From Paenibacillus sp. yr247 (GTDB lineage Bacteria > Bacillota > Bacilli > Paenibacillales > NBRC-103111), in assembly GCF_900103825.1 (NCBI RefSeq), contig NZ_FNIF01000002.1, positions 754,694 through 818,693 of the forward strand: a stretch of 64,000 nt of DNA. The letters run 5' to 3'. The notes beneath the pieces were generated by a model. The model did not search any database. It was not told the DNA's origin and saw only the letters and a list, made by a program, of their open reading frames with translations. This document shows, piece after piece, positions 26,503 through 35,000 of the stretch. A program made the position numbers and the translations under genes. Numbering within the stretch: position 1 is the stretch's first letter; each line of letters opens with the position of its first letter.

Positions 26503-28440
26503 CTATTCCTGCTCCTCCGCTTGCATCCACTGCTCATACAGCCCATTCAGACGGTACTGAACAGCTTCTCTTTCTGCCCATAGTTGGGCAATCGTAAAAT
26601 CATCAGCAAATTCCTTATGACCCTGTTCCTCTAACTGTTGGGCCAAGACGGCTAAGCATGACTCTTCCTTGGCAATCTGCTTCTCCAGCTTTTCTTTCGC
26701 CGATGAAGCTTTTGTCTTATCCCGCTTCGATCCAGTCTCGGCCACACGCTTCTCCTGCACTTGAGCCTTAGGCTGAACTTGCACAGCAAGACTCTCCTGC
26801 CGGGCGCGCAGCTGCCCGCTCTTCTCTTTATAATCATCAAAGTTGCCCAAGAAAACGGTGATGCATCCATTATCCAGCTCCCATATTTTCCGAGACAGCC
26901 TATTCATAAAATAGCGATCATGCGTCACCGCTAGCACCGTACCGGGAAATTCTTCCAACGCTTCTTCCAGCGCTTCCCTTGAAGCGATGTCCATATGATT
27001 CGTCGGTTCATCCAGAATGAGCAAATTAGGCTTGCGTAACACGAGCAGAGCTAACCGCAGTCGCGTCCACTCACCGCCCGAGAGCGAGCAAACCGTCTTG
27101 AATACATCTGCTCCATAAAATAAATAAGCAGCAAGACGGCCTCTAGCTTCTCCTTCCTCCAACTTCGCTTCCTCGCAGAAATAAGTCAGAACAGACTTTT
27201 TATGGTCCTCCGGATACTCCTGTTGAGCCAAGTAACCAATGTCCACGCGCGCACCTATTTCAAGCTCCCCTTCGTCAGGCTGCACTTCACCCAGAATCAT
27301 CTTAAGCAGGGTTGTTTTACCTGAACCATTATGCCCGACGAGCATCACCTTTTCGCCATATTCCAGCAAGCCGCTTGCCCGCTGTAACAGCACTTTATCC
27401 CCATAACACTTGTTCACATCTTCGAAGTAAATGACTCTTCGACCAGAACGATCATCCAGCTTCAGCCCAAACTCCGCCGCCTTAGGATCGAGAACAGGCC
27501 GCTTGAGCTTTTCCATTCGATCCAATGCTTTCTGCATAGATGCCGCTCGGCGGAAAAACTTCTCATTACCTCCTACTCTGCCCCACTCTATCAGCTGTTT
27601 AATCGTCTCTTTCATCTTTTTGATGACCTTCTGCTGTTCCTGATAATCCGCAAACTGCTGAATAAGCCGGACTTCCTTCTCCTTTACATATCCCGTATAA
27701 GAAGTCGGATAGGTCGTTGACTCACCATCTTCCAGTTCGACGATCTTCGTGACCACCAGATCCAAAAAGTAGCGATCATGAGAAACAACTAAGCACGCGC
27801 CTTCATAATGGGTGAGATACTCCTCCAACCACTCCACTCCGAACAAATCCAGATGGTTGGTCGGCTCATCCAGCAGGAGAAGATCAGGCTTACCGATCAA
27901 CTGAGAAGCGAGTGCAATCTTCGTTTTCTCGCCTCCCGACAGCGAGGCAAAATTACGCTCGTAAAACTCTCTTGCAATGCGAAGTCCGTTCGCAACTTGA
28001 TCAATTCTGGCATCCAGCTCGTAGCCGCCTTCTCGTTCAAAGCGCTCTTGCAGCTGTGCGTATCGCTTAAGCAGTTGATCAAGCTGCCTTTCGTCATTCA
28101 TAACCTCGGGGCTCGACATTCGCTGCTCCAGCTCCGTCATGATGTCGCGGCATTCTAGTACTCCTTGAAAGCTCGCGGCCAGCACATCATACACGGTACC
28201 GCTCTCCCACTCTGTTGGGATTTGCGCTAAATAGCCAATCCGCGTATCTTTTCGTACCGTTAATTGTCCTTCATCGGGCTTTTCCATCTTGGATATGAGG
28301 CGAAGCAAAGTCGACTTCCCACTACCATTTCGTCCCACAAGTCCGATTCGTTCTCCCTGATGAATTTCAAAGGTGACGTCCTCGAGAACCAGCTGTGCAC
28401 CATGGTATTTCTTTATATTTTGCCCGTTAATAATTAACAT
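26503..28440 (-). CDS. ABC-F family ATPase (ribosome-associated)
   Basis: A 645-residue protein with two ABC domains and no membrane segment. Domain 1: Walker A GRNGSGKST (about 37-45), signature LSGGEKTKIALA, Walker B LLLLDEPTNHLD. Domain 2: GHNGSGKTT, LSGGEWTRLRLA, LLILDEPTNHMD. Between them lies a charged P-site tRNA-interaction linker (VIKKMKETIKQLIEWGR). A C-terminal coiled extension (KRDKTKASSAKEKLEKQIAK) follows. ABC-F proteins release antibiotics or rescue stalled ribosomes. The upstream leader frame and attenuator support an antibiotic-induced resistance type, but specificity cannot be read. Confidence 0.92.
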   Translation of the reverse strand: MLIINGQNIKKYHGAQLVLEDVTFEIHQGERIGLVGRNGSGKSTLLRLISKMEKPDEGQLTVRKDTRIGYLAQIPTEWESGTVYDVLAASFQGVLECRDIMTELEQRMSSPEVMNDERQLDQLLKRYAQLQERFEREGGYELDARIDQVANGLRIAREFYERNFASLSGGEKTKIALASQLIGKPDLLLLDEPTNHLDLFGVEWLEEYLTHYEGACLVVSHDRYFLDLVVTKIVELEDGESTTYPTSYTGYVKEKEVRLIQQFADYQEQQKVIKKMKETIKQLIEWGRVGGNEKFFRRAASMQKALDRMEKLKRPVLDPKAAEFGLKLDDRSGRRVIYFEDVNKCYGDKVLLQRASGLLEYGEKVMLVGHNGSGKTTLLKMILGEVQPDEGELEIGARVDIGYLAQQEYPEDHKKSVLTYFCEEAKLEEGEARGRLAAYLFYGADVFKTVCSLSGGEWTRLRLALLVLRKPNLLILDEPTNHMDIASREALEEALEEFPGTVLAVTHDRYFMNRLSRKIWELDNGCITVFLGNFDDYKEKSGQLRARQESLAVQVQPKAQVQEKRVAETGSKRDKTKASSAKEKLEKQIAKEESCLAVLAQQLEEQGHKEFADDFTIAQLWAEREAVQYRLNGLYEQWMQAEEQE

Positions 28441-28490
28441 AATAAAGGATCCTCCTAGTTTTGAAAGACCCTATCCCGGTGCAACCAATC

Positions 28491-28524
28491 AAAAAAAGGC
28501 CGCAGGAAAATTCCTACGACCTTT
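28491..28524 (-). terminator. Attenuator between leader peptide and ABC-F gene
   Basis: Minus strand AAAGGTCGTAGG pairs with CCTGCGGCCTTT (12 pairs, two G-U) followed by a run of T. It lies only 20 bases after the leader stop and 50 bases before the ABC-F start, the position of a ribosome-controlled attenuator. Confidence 0.85.
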
Positions 28525-28543
28525 CGGATTTATCCGTTTGAGG

Positions 28544-28687
28544 TTAAGGAAGGAGTCTTTTCGTGAGTTGTACTACCGTATGAGCATTATTGGACAGACT
28601 TCTCGCGTCTTTAACTGCTTCATGAACGATGCCAGCCATCGCAATGGGTAACTGGCTCACACGGTTGTTCACGAACTCTCGATTCAT
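28544..28687 (-). CDS. 47-residue leader peptide upstream of the ABC-F gene
   Basis: A short gene with a perfect AAGGAGGTGAAGG ribosome site. It starts MNREFVNNRVSQLPIAMAG and ends VVQLTKRLLP. A minus-strand promoter TTGCGA-N18-TATTAT (28721-28750) is just upstream and the attenuator hairpin just downstream. Antibiotic-induced ABC-F genes often use a leader whose stalled translation prevents terminator formation. At 47 codons it is longer than most leaders, so it could also be a small protein in its own right. No family is recognised. Confidence 0.7.
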   Translation of the reverse strand: MNREFVNNRVSQLPIAMAGIVHEAVKDARSLSNNAHTVVQLTKRLLP

Positions 28688-28720
28688 CCTACCTTCACCT
28701 CCTTCTTTTTATTTTTGAAA

Positions 28721-28750
28721 ATAATAACATAACCGTCGGTCAATTCGCAA
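28721..28750 (-). promoter_or_regulatory. Promoter of the leader peptide / ABC-F transcript
   Basis: TTGCGA at 28745-28750 and TATTAT at 28721-28726 on the minus strand with an 18-base spacer, about 35 bases before the leader start codon. Confidence 0.5.
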
Positions 28751-28764
28751 GCCCTATTCATGCC

Positions 28765-29667
28765 TTAATGCTCACTGCGTATTTTGTCTGTAACTTCCAG
28801 GTAGAGGACTTGGAGAAATTTTTTAATGTTAACCTTACCCTTCTCTGGTTTCCAGTTATCATCGATTTCTTTCATCTTCAAACGCACATCCTGGAATTCA
28901 AAATAAAGAGGAGCATAATGCTCAAATTTGGGATTGCTGTAATCCGTCAAGCCTATACTCGCTATATGGGTTAAGGCTGCCATCACCGTACGGCGAATTC
29001 GCTGCTCTACGGCTTTGCCTTCCTTCTCTACATCCGCTTCCTTCACCTTGTGGCGGCGGGCTACGGTTTCATAAAGCTCCTTGAGCGACGGGATGCCGTC
29101 CCCCTTATGATGACGCGTGAGATGCTCAATAATGTCAATCACGTCACGGCTGCCACTATCTCCTACGATGCCCATATCCATGAGTATAGGCTGCATGATT
29201 TCACGGACGCTGCTTTTTTTACGAATACTCTCAGGACCTGTGTGCAATAAACTCAGCTTGGTTAAAGATTCTTTAATCTCATGAAGAGAGCGGCTGATAT
29301 TCCACTGCTCGTTTACTTTGGAAAGCACTGCTTCCACTTCAATCTTATTAATCGGCTTTTGAATATAAAATTCAACGCCAGCTTGGTACGCCTTGCCGAT
29401 CATTTCTTTATTTTCGATTTGCGAAATCATCACATACTTCCCTTGAAAACCTCGCTCCTTCAATCGAACTATCGTCTCAATGCCGTCCTGATCAGGCATT
29501 AATAAATCAATGACCACGACATCCGGGGTTGTTTCCAGAAGAACTTTTTCTCCTTCACTGCCGCTGCCTGCCGTACCAACGACTTCGCCAAGTCCACCTT
29601 TTTCGATGATCGTTTGCAGCATCAGTCTACTTACCGCATCATCGTCTACAATTCCGAATGACAGCAT
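28765..29667 (-). CDS. glnL: GlnL/YcbB-type response regulator
   Basis: A 300-residue two-domain regulator. Residues 1-125 are a receiver domain (acidic DDD at 8-10, phosphate acceptor Asp54 in VVVIDLLMPDQDG, Lys in YIQKPINK). The C-terminal half is the YcbB DNA-binding domain of Bacillus GlnL (RRHKVKEADVEKEGKAVEQRIRR region). In Bacillus GlnL responds to glutamine through GlnK and activates glutamine use genes. It starts 5 bases after the kinase gene. Confidence 0.9.
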   Translation of the reverse strand: MLSFGIVDDDAVSRLMLQTIIEKGGLGEVVGTAGSGSEGEKVLLETTPDVVVIDLLMPDQDGIETIVRLKERGFQGKYVMISQIENKEMIGKAYQAGVEFYIQKPINKIEVEAVLSKVNEQWNISRSLHEIKESLTKLSLLHTGPESIRKKSSVREIMQPILMDMGIVGDSGSRDVIDIIEHLTRHHKGDGIPSLKELYETVARRHKVKEADVEKEGKAVEQRIRRTVMAALTHIASIGLTDYSNPKFEHYAPLYFEFQDVRLKMKEIDDNWKPEKGKVNIKKFLQVLYLEVTDKIRSEH

Positions 29668-29672
29668 GATCT

Positions 29673-30983
29673 CTACGCTCCTTTTTTCAACGTATCGGTC
29701 AATAAGGTAATCACAAAAGTTGTCTTAGAACTCGGTTCACCAGAGCGCAAATGAAGGTCTCCGCCTAAAGAATGAACAATATCTCGCACGTGAGAGAGTC
29801 CAATCCCAGTTGCGGCAAAGCCTTCTTGATTGAATTTCGTCGTAAATCCAGGTTCAAAAATCATATCTTTATCCTGCTTGGCAATACCAACACCCGTGTC
29901 TGACACGATTAGAATCGTTTCAGCACCCTTTTCATAAATAGTTACATGGATCGATCCTTGATCTTCGATCGCTTCTACCGCATTAGATATGAGATTATTG
30001 AGTACGGTTAAAAGCGGAATATATTGATCCGAGTAATAGTCCGTTTGAATGTCGCTTGTGAATTGAATCTTTTTTCCGAGCATCCCACTGTATCCATGGT
30101 TGGACTTGATGGCGAACTCCACGACTTCGGCCAGCCTCATTTCTGAAGCAAAATCCCTATCGAACAGCTTCAACAAACCAGCGAGAATACGCTGGGAATC
30201 TTTCTTTACCTCATGAATTTGCTGGGTGATTTCCAAAATAGTGCGGGAATAGCTTTTTAACCCCGTGCTATTCACTTTTTCGTATAAATTGTGGCTCTTG
30301 GCCGTTATTTGCTCAATCGTATCCATCGACTTCTTCAAGTAAAATACTTCGCCATACAAACCGCTATTCGTATTTAGCATCTGTTCCATACGTTTCTGCT
30401 GTTCGCTATGCAGGACACGCATCTGATTAATGGATACACTGCTGTAGATACCGACTACAAAGTAACTCCGCACGACAGCAGTCACGGTAATGAATACTAA
30501 TTGCTCTGAAAACATGTATGGTGAATGAAAAATGAGGCTGCGCGCCAGTAATTCCAGTTCATTTGACATGAGGTCAATCATACATAAGAGTAACCCCAGT
30601 ACAAGCGGATGGAAATTGTCCCATTTGTTTTTAATCAAACTCATCGCAAGCGCAAACACCATATAATAAAGCGTGGCTGACAAATGTGTTTGCATACTCC
30701 AGCTCAAAGATATGGCCCCATGCGCAGTGATGCCATCCTCCAACGTCCGAAATAACAGAACGGTGATCCCAGTTATCATCCCTGTATACACATAAGGCAG
30801 ATGTCTCATCAAAAGTAAACATAGTAGAAAAGTACTGCTGCCAAGTCCGATTCGAAACACTTCACCACTGAAAGGGGTTATCTTAAACTCTCCGGCTATC
30901 GCAGTTACAATTGCGATAAGAATCATTTGTAACCCTTCGTTTTTTAAGCGTCCCAGCCTCTCACCCCCTACAGAAAATCCCAT
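29673..30983 (-). CDS. glnK: GlnK/YcbA-type sensor histidine kinase
   Basis: A 436-residue membrane sensor kinase with about six hydrophobic segments in residues 20-215, a helical region where the phospho-acceptor should be (SYSRTILEITQQIHEVKKD), and an ATPase domain with N box NLISNAVEAIEDQGS, G1 DTGVGI and G2 GIGLSHVRDIV. Its start overlaps the end of the TSUP gene by 16 bases if the first ATG is used; an internal ATG at residue 20 is possible. Position next to glnQHMP suggests it senses glutamine. Confidence 0.85.
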   Translation of the reverse strand: MGFSVGGERLGRLKNEGLQMILIAIVTAIAGEFKITPFSGEVFRIGLGSSTFLLCLLLMRHLPYVYTGMITGITVLLFRTLEDGITAHGAISLSWSMQTHLSATLYYMVFALAMSLIKNKWDNFHPLVLGLLLCMIDLMSNELELLARSLIFHSPYMFSEQLVFITVTAVVRSYFVVGIYSSVSINQMRVLHSEQQKRMEQMLNTNSGLYGEVFYLKKSMDTIEQITAKSHNLYEKVNSTGLKSYSRTILEITQQIHEVKKDSQRILAGLLKLFDRDFASEMRLAEVVEFAIKSNHGYSGMLGKKIQFTSDIQTDYYSDQYIPLLTVLNNLISNAVEAIEDQGSIHVTIYEKGAETILIVSDTGVGIAKQDKDMIFEPGFTTKFNQEGFAATGIGLSHVRDIVHSLGGDLHLRSGEPSSKTTFVITLLTDTLKKGA

Positions 30984-31729
30984 ATCTGCTTACTAATGAG
31001 GAGTACACAAACGGTAAGAAACAGTGGCCTCACGTACGCTGTGCCTTTCCGGATCGCCATGCGTGAGCCTAGCAAAGATCCGCAAACCATCGCTAATCCC
31101 ATTGGGATACCTATCCCGTAATGAATGGAACCAAGTGCCATGAAAGTAACTAAGCTAGCTACGTTACTGCCAAAATTTAGCACTTTAGCGTTGCCGGCTG
31201 CTTTGACGAAATCGAATCCTAACATGAGAAAAACGAAGATAAGAAATGAACCCGTACCGGGTCCAAAGAAACCGTCATAAAAACCCAAACCAAAAGCAGC
31301 ACAGCCCATTAACGCGGCAGTCTTAGTTGAGTATTGGTGAAAGGTAGACCGGTCCCCCCAATTTTTCCTGAAAATCGTGTAGATCGCGATCAATATAAGC
31401 ATCACAACAACCAGCGGCTTTAAGAAGTCAGAAGGAATTTGACGCAGTACCGTCGTTCCGCATACTGCTCCTAACAATGACAAAATGAACAAACCGCGTA
31501 CCGCTTTCAGGTCGACATTCCCAGATCGCATGAAGGAAATGGTACTCGTTAGGGAAGACATGGTGCCTGCCAATTTATTTGTTCCCAGCGCGACCGCCGG
31601 GGGCAGCCCCGTTGCCAGCAGAAGCGGAAGCGCGATCAGCCCCCCTCCCCCAACGACCGAATCTACATAAGCCGCTAGAAAACCACCAACGATGACAAAT
31701 ACCATCATTTCCCAACTCAAGTGTAACAT
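30968..31729 (-). CDS. TSUP (TauE/SafE) family permease
   Basis: A 253-residue membrane protein with about eight transmembrane segments. Family features are GGFLAAYVDSVVGGGGLIALPLLL near the N-terminus and its repeat FGLGFYDGFFGPGTGSFLIF. TSUP proteins move sulfonates, sulfite, or organic anions; the substrate is unknown. It sits between glnP and the GlnK-like gene in one same-strand block, so it may handle a product or co-substrate of glutamine use. Confidence 0.88.
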   Translation of the reverse strand: MLHLSWEMMVFVIVGGFLAAYVDSVVGGGGLIALPLLLATGLPPAVALGTNKLAGTMSSLTSTISFMRSGNVDLKAVRGLFILSLLGAVCGTTVLRQIPSDFLKPLVVVMLILIAIYTIFRKNWGDRSTFHQYSTKTAALMGCAAFGLGFYDGFFGPGTGSFLIFVFLMLGFDFVKAAGNAKVLNFGSNVASLVTFMALGSIHYGIGIPMGLAMVCGSLLGSRMAIRKGTAYVRPLFLTVCVLLISKQIWDFL

Positions 31730-31760
31730 GATGTAAGACTCCTCTTTTATCTCAAATTCT

Positions 31761-32411
31761 CTACACCATTCTCGATTCCATCCTGCGGGCTGCTAACGAT
31801 AATGCATAATTCACAGCAAAATACAGAAGAGCCACTAAAAACAGAATTGGCATGGTATAGCTGTAGCTTTGTCCAATTACTATTTTCGCATGATGCATCA
31901 TTTCAGGCAAGGAAATAACGATGGCAAGAGAAGTATCCTTTAACAAGGAAATAAATTGGCTCACCAGTGGCGGGACCATACGGCGCAGCCCCTGCGGAAT
32001 GACAATATGCCAAAGCGTTTGCACATAGCCTAGTCCTGAAGAACGAGCCGCTTCAATCTGTCCCTTATCGATGGAATTCAAGCCGCTTCGCACAATCTCT
32101 GCAATCATTGCGCCTTCAAATAACGTTAAGGCCACAATCGTTGCATTCATAGCTCCGAGCTTAATCCCGATATCCGGCAAGGCAAACCGTGCAAAAAATA
32201 TGATTAACAATAACGGTAAATTGCGGATAAGCTCTACCCCAATGCCCAGAATTTGGGAAACTAAAGGCATTTTCGTATACCGAATTGTACCAACAACACA
32301 TCCCACGATAAAGCTCAATATGATGGAAATTAGTGCGACTTTAAGTGTCATGTAAAAGCCTTCGAATACAAACCTTATATTATCAAATGAGAAAGCTTGA
32401 AGAATATCCAT
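31761..32411 (-). CDS. glnP: Amino acid ABC transporter permease, GlnP-like
   Basis: A 216-residue HisM/GlnP-type permease with five or six transmembrane segments. The cytoplasmic loop for the ATPase is EAARSSGLGYVQTLWHIVIPQGLRR. The gene order Q-H-M-P equals that of the Bacillus glutamine importer. It follows glnM by about 52 bases. Confidence 0.88.
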   Translation of the reverse strand: MDILQAFSFDNIRFVFEGFYMTLKVALISIILSFIVGCVVGTIRYTKMPLVSQILGIGVELIRNLPLLLIIFFARFALPDIGIKLGAMNATIVALTLFEGAMIAEIVRSGLNSIDKGQIEAARSSGLGYVQTLWHIVIPQGLRRMVPPLVSQFISLLKDTSLAIVISLPEMMHHAKIVIGQSYSYTMPILFLVALLYFAVNYALSLAARRMESRMV

Positions 32412-32463
32412 TCATTCACCCCCTAAGTTGAACCTTTAGAATGCTTATGATTCGCTATCAAAA

Positions 32464-33117
32464 TCAGTCTTGACGGGCTAATCTACGTTCCAGGCGCAAG
32501 GCCGTGTAACTAAGCGGAAGCGTCAATATTAAATAAAGTACAGCGACAAAGATATAAGTATCGAACGTAGCATAGGTCTCACTTGCAATTTGATCGCCGA
32601 AATACATGAGATCGAGGCCTGCGAATACGCCAAGCACCGATGAATTTTTAACGAGGTTAATAAATTGGTTACTAAGCGGCGGTATCACAATTTTGATGGC
32701 TTGCGGAAGGACAACATGCCACATCGTTTGAATATACGTCAGTCCCGAGGACCTTGCCGCCTCAGACTGACCTTTGGGCACCGACATGATTCCAGCACGG
32801 ATCGCTTCCGCGATAAAAGATGCCGTGTAAACCGTAAGACCTATGGTTCCGCATGTGAATCCGCTAAGGATAATGCCCATGGACGGCAAACCATAAAAGA
32901 ACACAAATACAACAAGCAAGAGCGGTATGTTTCGAATGAACTCCACATAGACAGTACCTATCCATCGCAGCGTTTTTACGGTTGAGATACGAAAAATTGC
33001 AATAATCGCACCCAGTATGAAGCTGCCAATTAATGCAATGATGCTAGCCAAGATGGTATTTAAGAAGCCCTTCATGTAGATGTCAAAATAGTCGGTAAAA
33101 ATCGAGAAATCCGGCAT
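32464..33117 (-). CDS. glnM: Amino acid ABC transporter permease, GlnM-like
   Basis: A permease of about 217 residues, paralogous to the next gene. It has the loop SEAARSSGLTYIQTMWHVVLPQ and TASFIAEAIRAG. The ATG at 33117 has AAGGGGGAG just before it; the 14 extra upstream codons include that ribosome site and are not used. It pairs with GlnP to form the membrane pore. Confidence 0.88.
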   Translation of the reverse strand: MPDFSIFTDYFDIYMKGFLNTILASIIALIGSFILGAIIAIFRISTVKTLRWIGTVYVEFIRNIPLLLVVFVFFYGLPSMGIILSGFTCGTIGLTVYTASFIAEAIRAGIMSVPKGQSEAARSSGLTYIQTMWHVVLPQAIKIVIPPLSNQFINLVKNSSVLGVFAGLDLMYFGDQIASETYATFDTYIFVAVLYLILTLPLSYTALRLERRLARQD

Positions 33118-33180
33118 GCGCTCCCCCTTCATAGACAGAAGATGGGTAGCGGCAGCCACCCATCTCTTCCTATTTTCCTG

Positions 33181-34053
33181 TTATTTGGATGGCGTTTTGC
33201 CGATCCATTTCTCATATATTTTCGCGTATTCACCGCTTGACTGCAGTTTCTTCAGTCCATCATTTACCGCTGTTTGGAGCGTTGTCTCGCCTTTCTTCAT
33301 CGCAATCCCATAAGGCTCATCCGTGAACGGTTCGCCGACGACTTCGAAGTTCTTATCCTGCGCCATCATGCCATAAAGGATGGCATTATCTGTGGTCAAC
33401 GTCTCGCCTTGACCCGCTTTCAATGCGCTGAAAGCATCTTGGTAATTATCAAACTCCAGTATAGTTGCATCAGGCGTTTTTGCTTTAATATTCGTAACCG
33501 AAGTCGAGCCTTTTACAGCCAATACTTTCGTTCCTTTTTTAATATCCGCGATACTCTTAATGGGGCTGCCTTTCTTGACGAGCAAAGACTGTCCCGCTTT
33601 AAAATAAACGTCAGAGAACTCAACTTGTTTCTTACGCTCTTCAGTAATCGTCATCGTTGCGACAATCATGTCAATTTCTTTGTTGTCGAGCATCGGAATG
33701 CGTGTTTTGGACGTTACTTCTTTTAACTCAATTTTCTTCTCATCACCGAGAATTTCTTTCGCCAATGCTTTCGCAATGTCAACGTCAAAGCCCTCAACTT
33801 CGCCTCCCGTCGGGTTTTTCAAGCCAAACAGCTTCGTATCGTATTTCACACCAACGACAACTTTACCTCTGCTTTTAATTTCATCCAGAACGGACGCTCC
33901 ACCGGCTGGCTTGGTGCTTGGAGCGCTGCTTGCTGCTGGAGTGCTGGCCGGAGTGCTCGATGCGCCCCCTTTTGTGCCAGTTGTTGATCCACATCCTGCT
34001 AATGCGAATACCGTTACTAACATAACCATGAAATTCCACTTTTTTGACATCAT
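33181..34053 (-). CDS. glnH: Glutamine-type substrate-binding lipoprotein, GlnH-like
   Basis: A lipoprotein of about 290 residues of solute-binding family 3. The signal MMSKKWNFMVMLVTVFALAGC ends in a lipobox, then a Thr/Ser/Ala/Pro linker. The binding domain shows VVGVKYDTKLFG, FDVDIAKALAKE, ATMTITEERKKQVEFSDVY and GEYAKIYEKWIGK. The start is uncertain by four codons. Family members bind glutamine, glutamate or aspartate; glutamine is favoured by the operon order, the GlnR/TnrA box and the adjacent GlnKL. Confidence 0.88.
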   Translation of the reverse strand: MMSKKWNFMVMLVTVFALAGCGSTTGTKGGASSTPASTPAASSAPSTKPAGGASVLDEIKSRGKVVVGVKYDTKLFGLKNPTGGEVEGFDVDIAKALAKEILGDEKKIELKEVTSKTRIPMLDNKEIDMIVATMTITEERKKQVEFSDVYFKAGQSLLVKKGSPIKSIADIKKGTKVLAVKGSTSVTNIKAKTPDATILEFDNYQDAFSALKAGQGETLTTDNAILYGMMAQDKNFEVVGEPFTDEPYGIAMKKGETTLQTAVNDGLKKLQSSGEYAKIYEKWIGKTPSK

Positions 34054-34076
34054 GAATGTATTCATCTCCCTATTAT

Positions 34077-34805
34077 TTAATGGTTAAGTACGCGATTAAG
34101 AAATAGTCTCGCTCTTTCTTCTCGTGGGTTTACGAAGAATTCACTTGGAGGAGATTCTTCTACAATCTGACCTTTGTCCATAAATACGACGCGATCAGCC
34201 ACTTCTCGGGCAAAGCCCATCTCGTGCGTGACCACAACCATGGTCATTCCTTCATGTGCAAGCGCCTTCATTACATCTAAAACCTCGCCAACCATCTCAG
34301 GATCCAAGGCTGATGTTGGTTCATCAAACAGCATAATCTTCGGCTTCATCGCCAGTCCTCTGGCAATAGCCACACGCTGCTGCTGACCACCTGATAACTG
34401 TGAAGGAAAGCTTTTGGCTTTATCCTGAATACCAACCTTCTCAAGATAGTACATCGCGATCTCTTCAGCTTCTTTCTTAGCCATACCGAGTACCTTCATT
34501 GGCGCAAGCGTAATGTTATCGATCACTTTTTTATGAGGATACAAATTAAAATGCTGAAAGACCATACCGATATCTCGACGCAGCTTGTTCATATCCATCT
34601 TCTTATCGCTAACCTTGTACTCATTCACGACAAGCTCACCACTTGTGATGGTTTCCAGACGGTTAATACACCTTAACATCGTACTCTTGCCGGAACCGGA
34701 TGGACCTACGACGACAACGACTTCCCCCTGCTTGACCTGGAGATTGATTCCTTTGAGCACATGAAAATCGCCGTAATGCTTCTCTACTTGTTGAAATGAG
34801 ATCAA
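34077..34805 (-). CDS. glnQ: Amino acid ABC transporter ATP-binding protein, GlnQ-like
   Basis: A 242-residue ATPase of the polar amino acid importer class: Walker [10 protein letters not shown], signature [16 protein letters not shown], Walker [15 protein letters not shown], and the His switch [15 protein letters not shown]. It is the first gene of a seven-gene block (glnQ-glnH-glnM-glnP-TSUP-glnK-glnL) and has a GlnR/TnrA box 43 bases before its start. Confidence 0.94.
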   Translation of the reverse strand: MISFQQVEKHYGDFHVLKGINLQVKQGEVVVVVGPSGSGKSTMLRCINRLETITSGELVVNEYKVSDKKMDMNKLRRDIGMVFQHFNLYPHKKVIDNITLAPMKVLGMAKKEAEEIAMYYLEKVGIQDKAKSFPSQLSGGQQQRVAIARGLAMKPKIMLFDEPTSALDPEMVGEVLDVMKALAHEGMTMVVVTHEMGFAREVADRVVFMDKGQIVEESPPSEFFVNPREERARLFLNRVLNH

Positions 34806-34847
34806 TGGAACCCCCCCTTCAATGGATCATTAATCATGTAAACTGTT

Positions 34848-34864
34848 TGTTATGTAAACTTACA
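34848..34864. promoter_or_regulatory. GlnR/TnrA box upstream of glnQ
   Basis: TGTTATGTAAACTTACA matches the Firmicutes nitrogen box TGTNA-N7-TNACA at every defined position. On the minus strand a TTTACA-N16-TAAAGT promoter candidate lies just upstream of it, so binding here would fit repression under nitrogen excess; TnrA activation is also possible. Confidence 0.85.
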
Positions 34865-34926
34865 CTTTATGTGTTTAAATATTAATGTAAAACTATGGAA
34901 TCTTATACAATCCGACATTTTCTCAG

Positions 34927-34961
34927 AAAAAAAAGTTCTTGACCCTTGGCCGAGAACCCTT
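34927..34961 (-). terminator. Terminator after the capA-like gene
   Basis: Minus strand GTTCTCGGCC-AAG-GGTCAAGAAC followed by eight T. Confidence 0.85.
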
Positions 34962-35000
34962 TTGTAGAGCAATATATGGATCTGATCCCTATGTCACTAT

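Noticed and set aside
28441..28760. T-box or other metabolite riboswitch before the ABC-F gene
   Set aside because: No conserved aptamer blocks; the leader gene plus single terminator explains the region.
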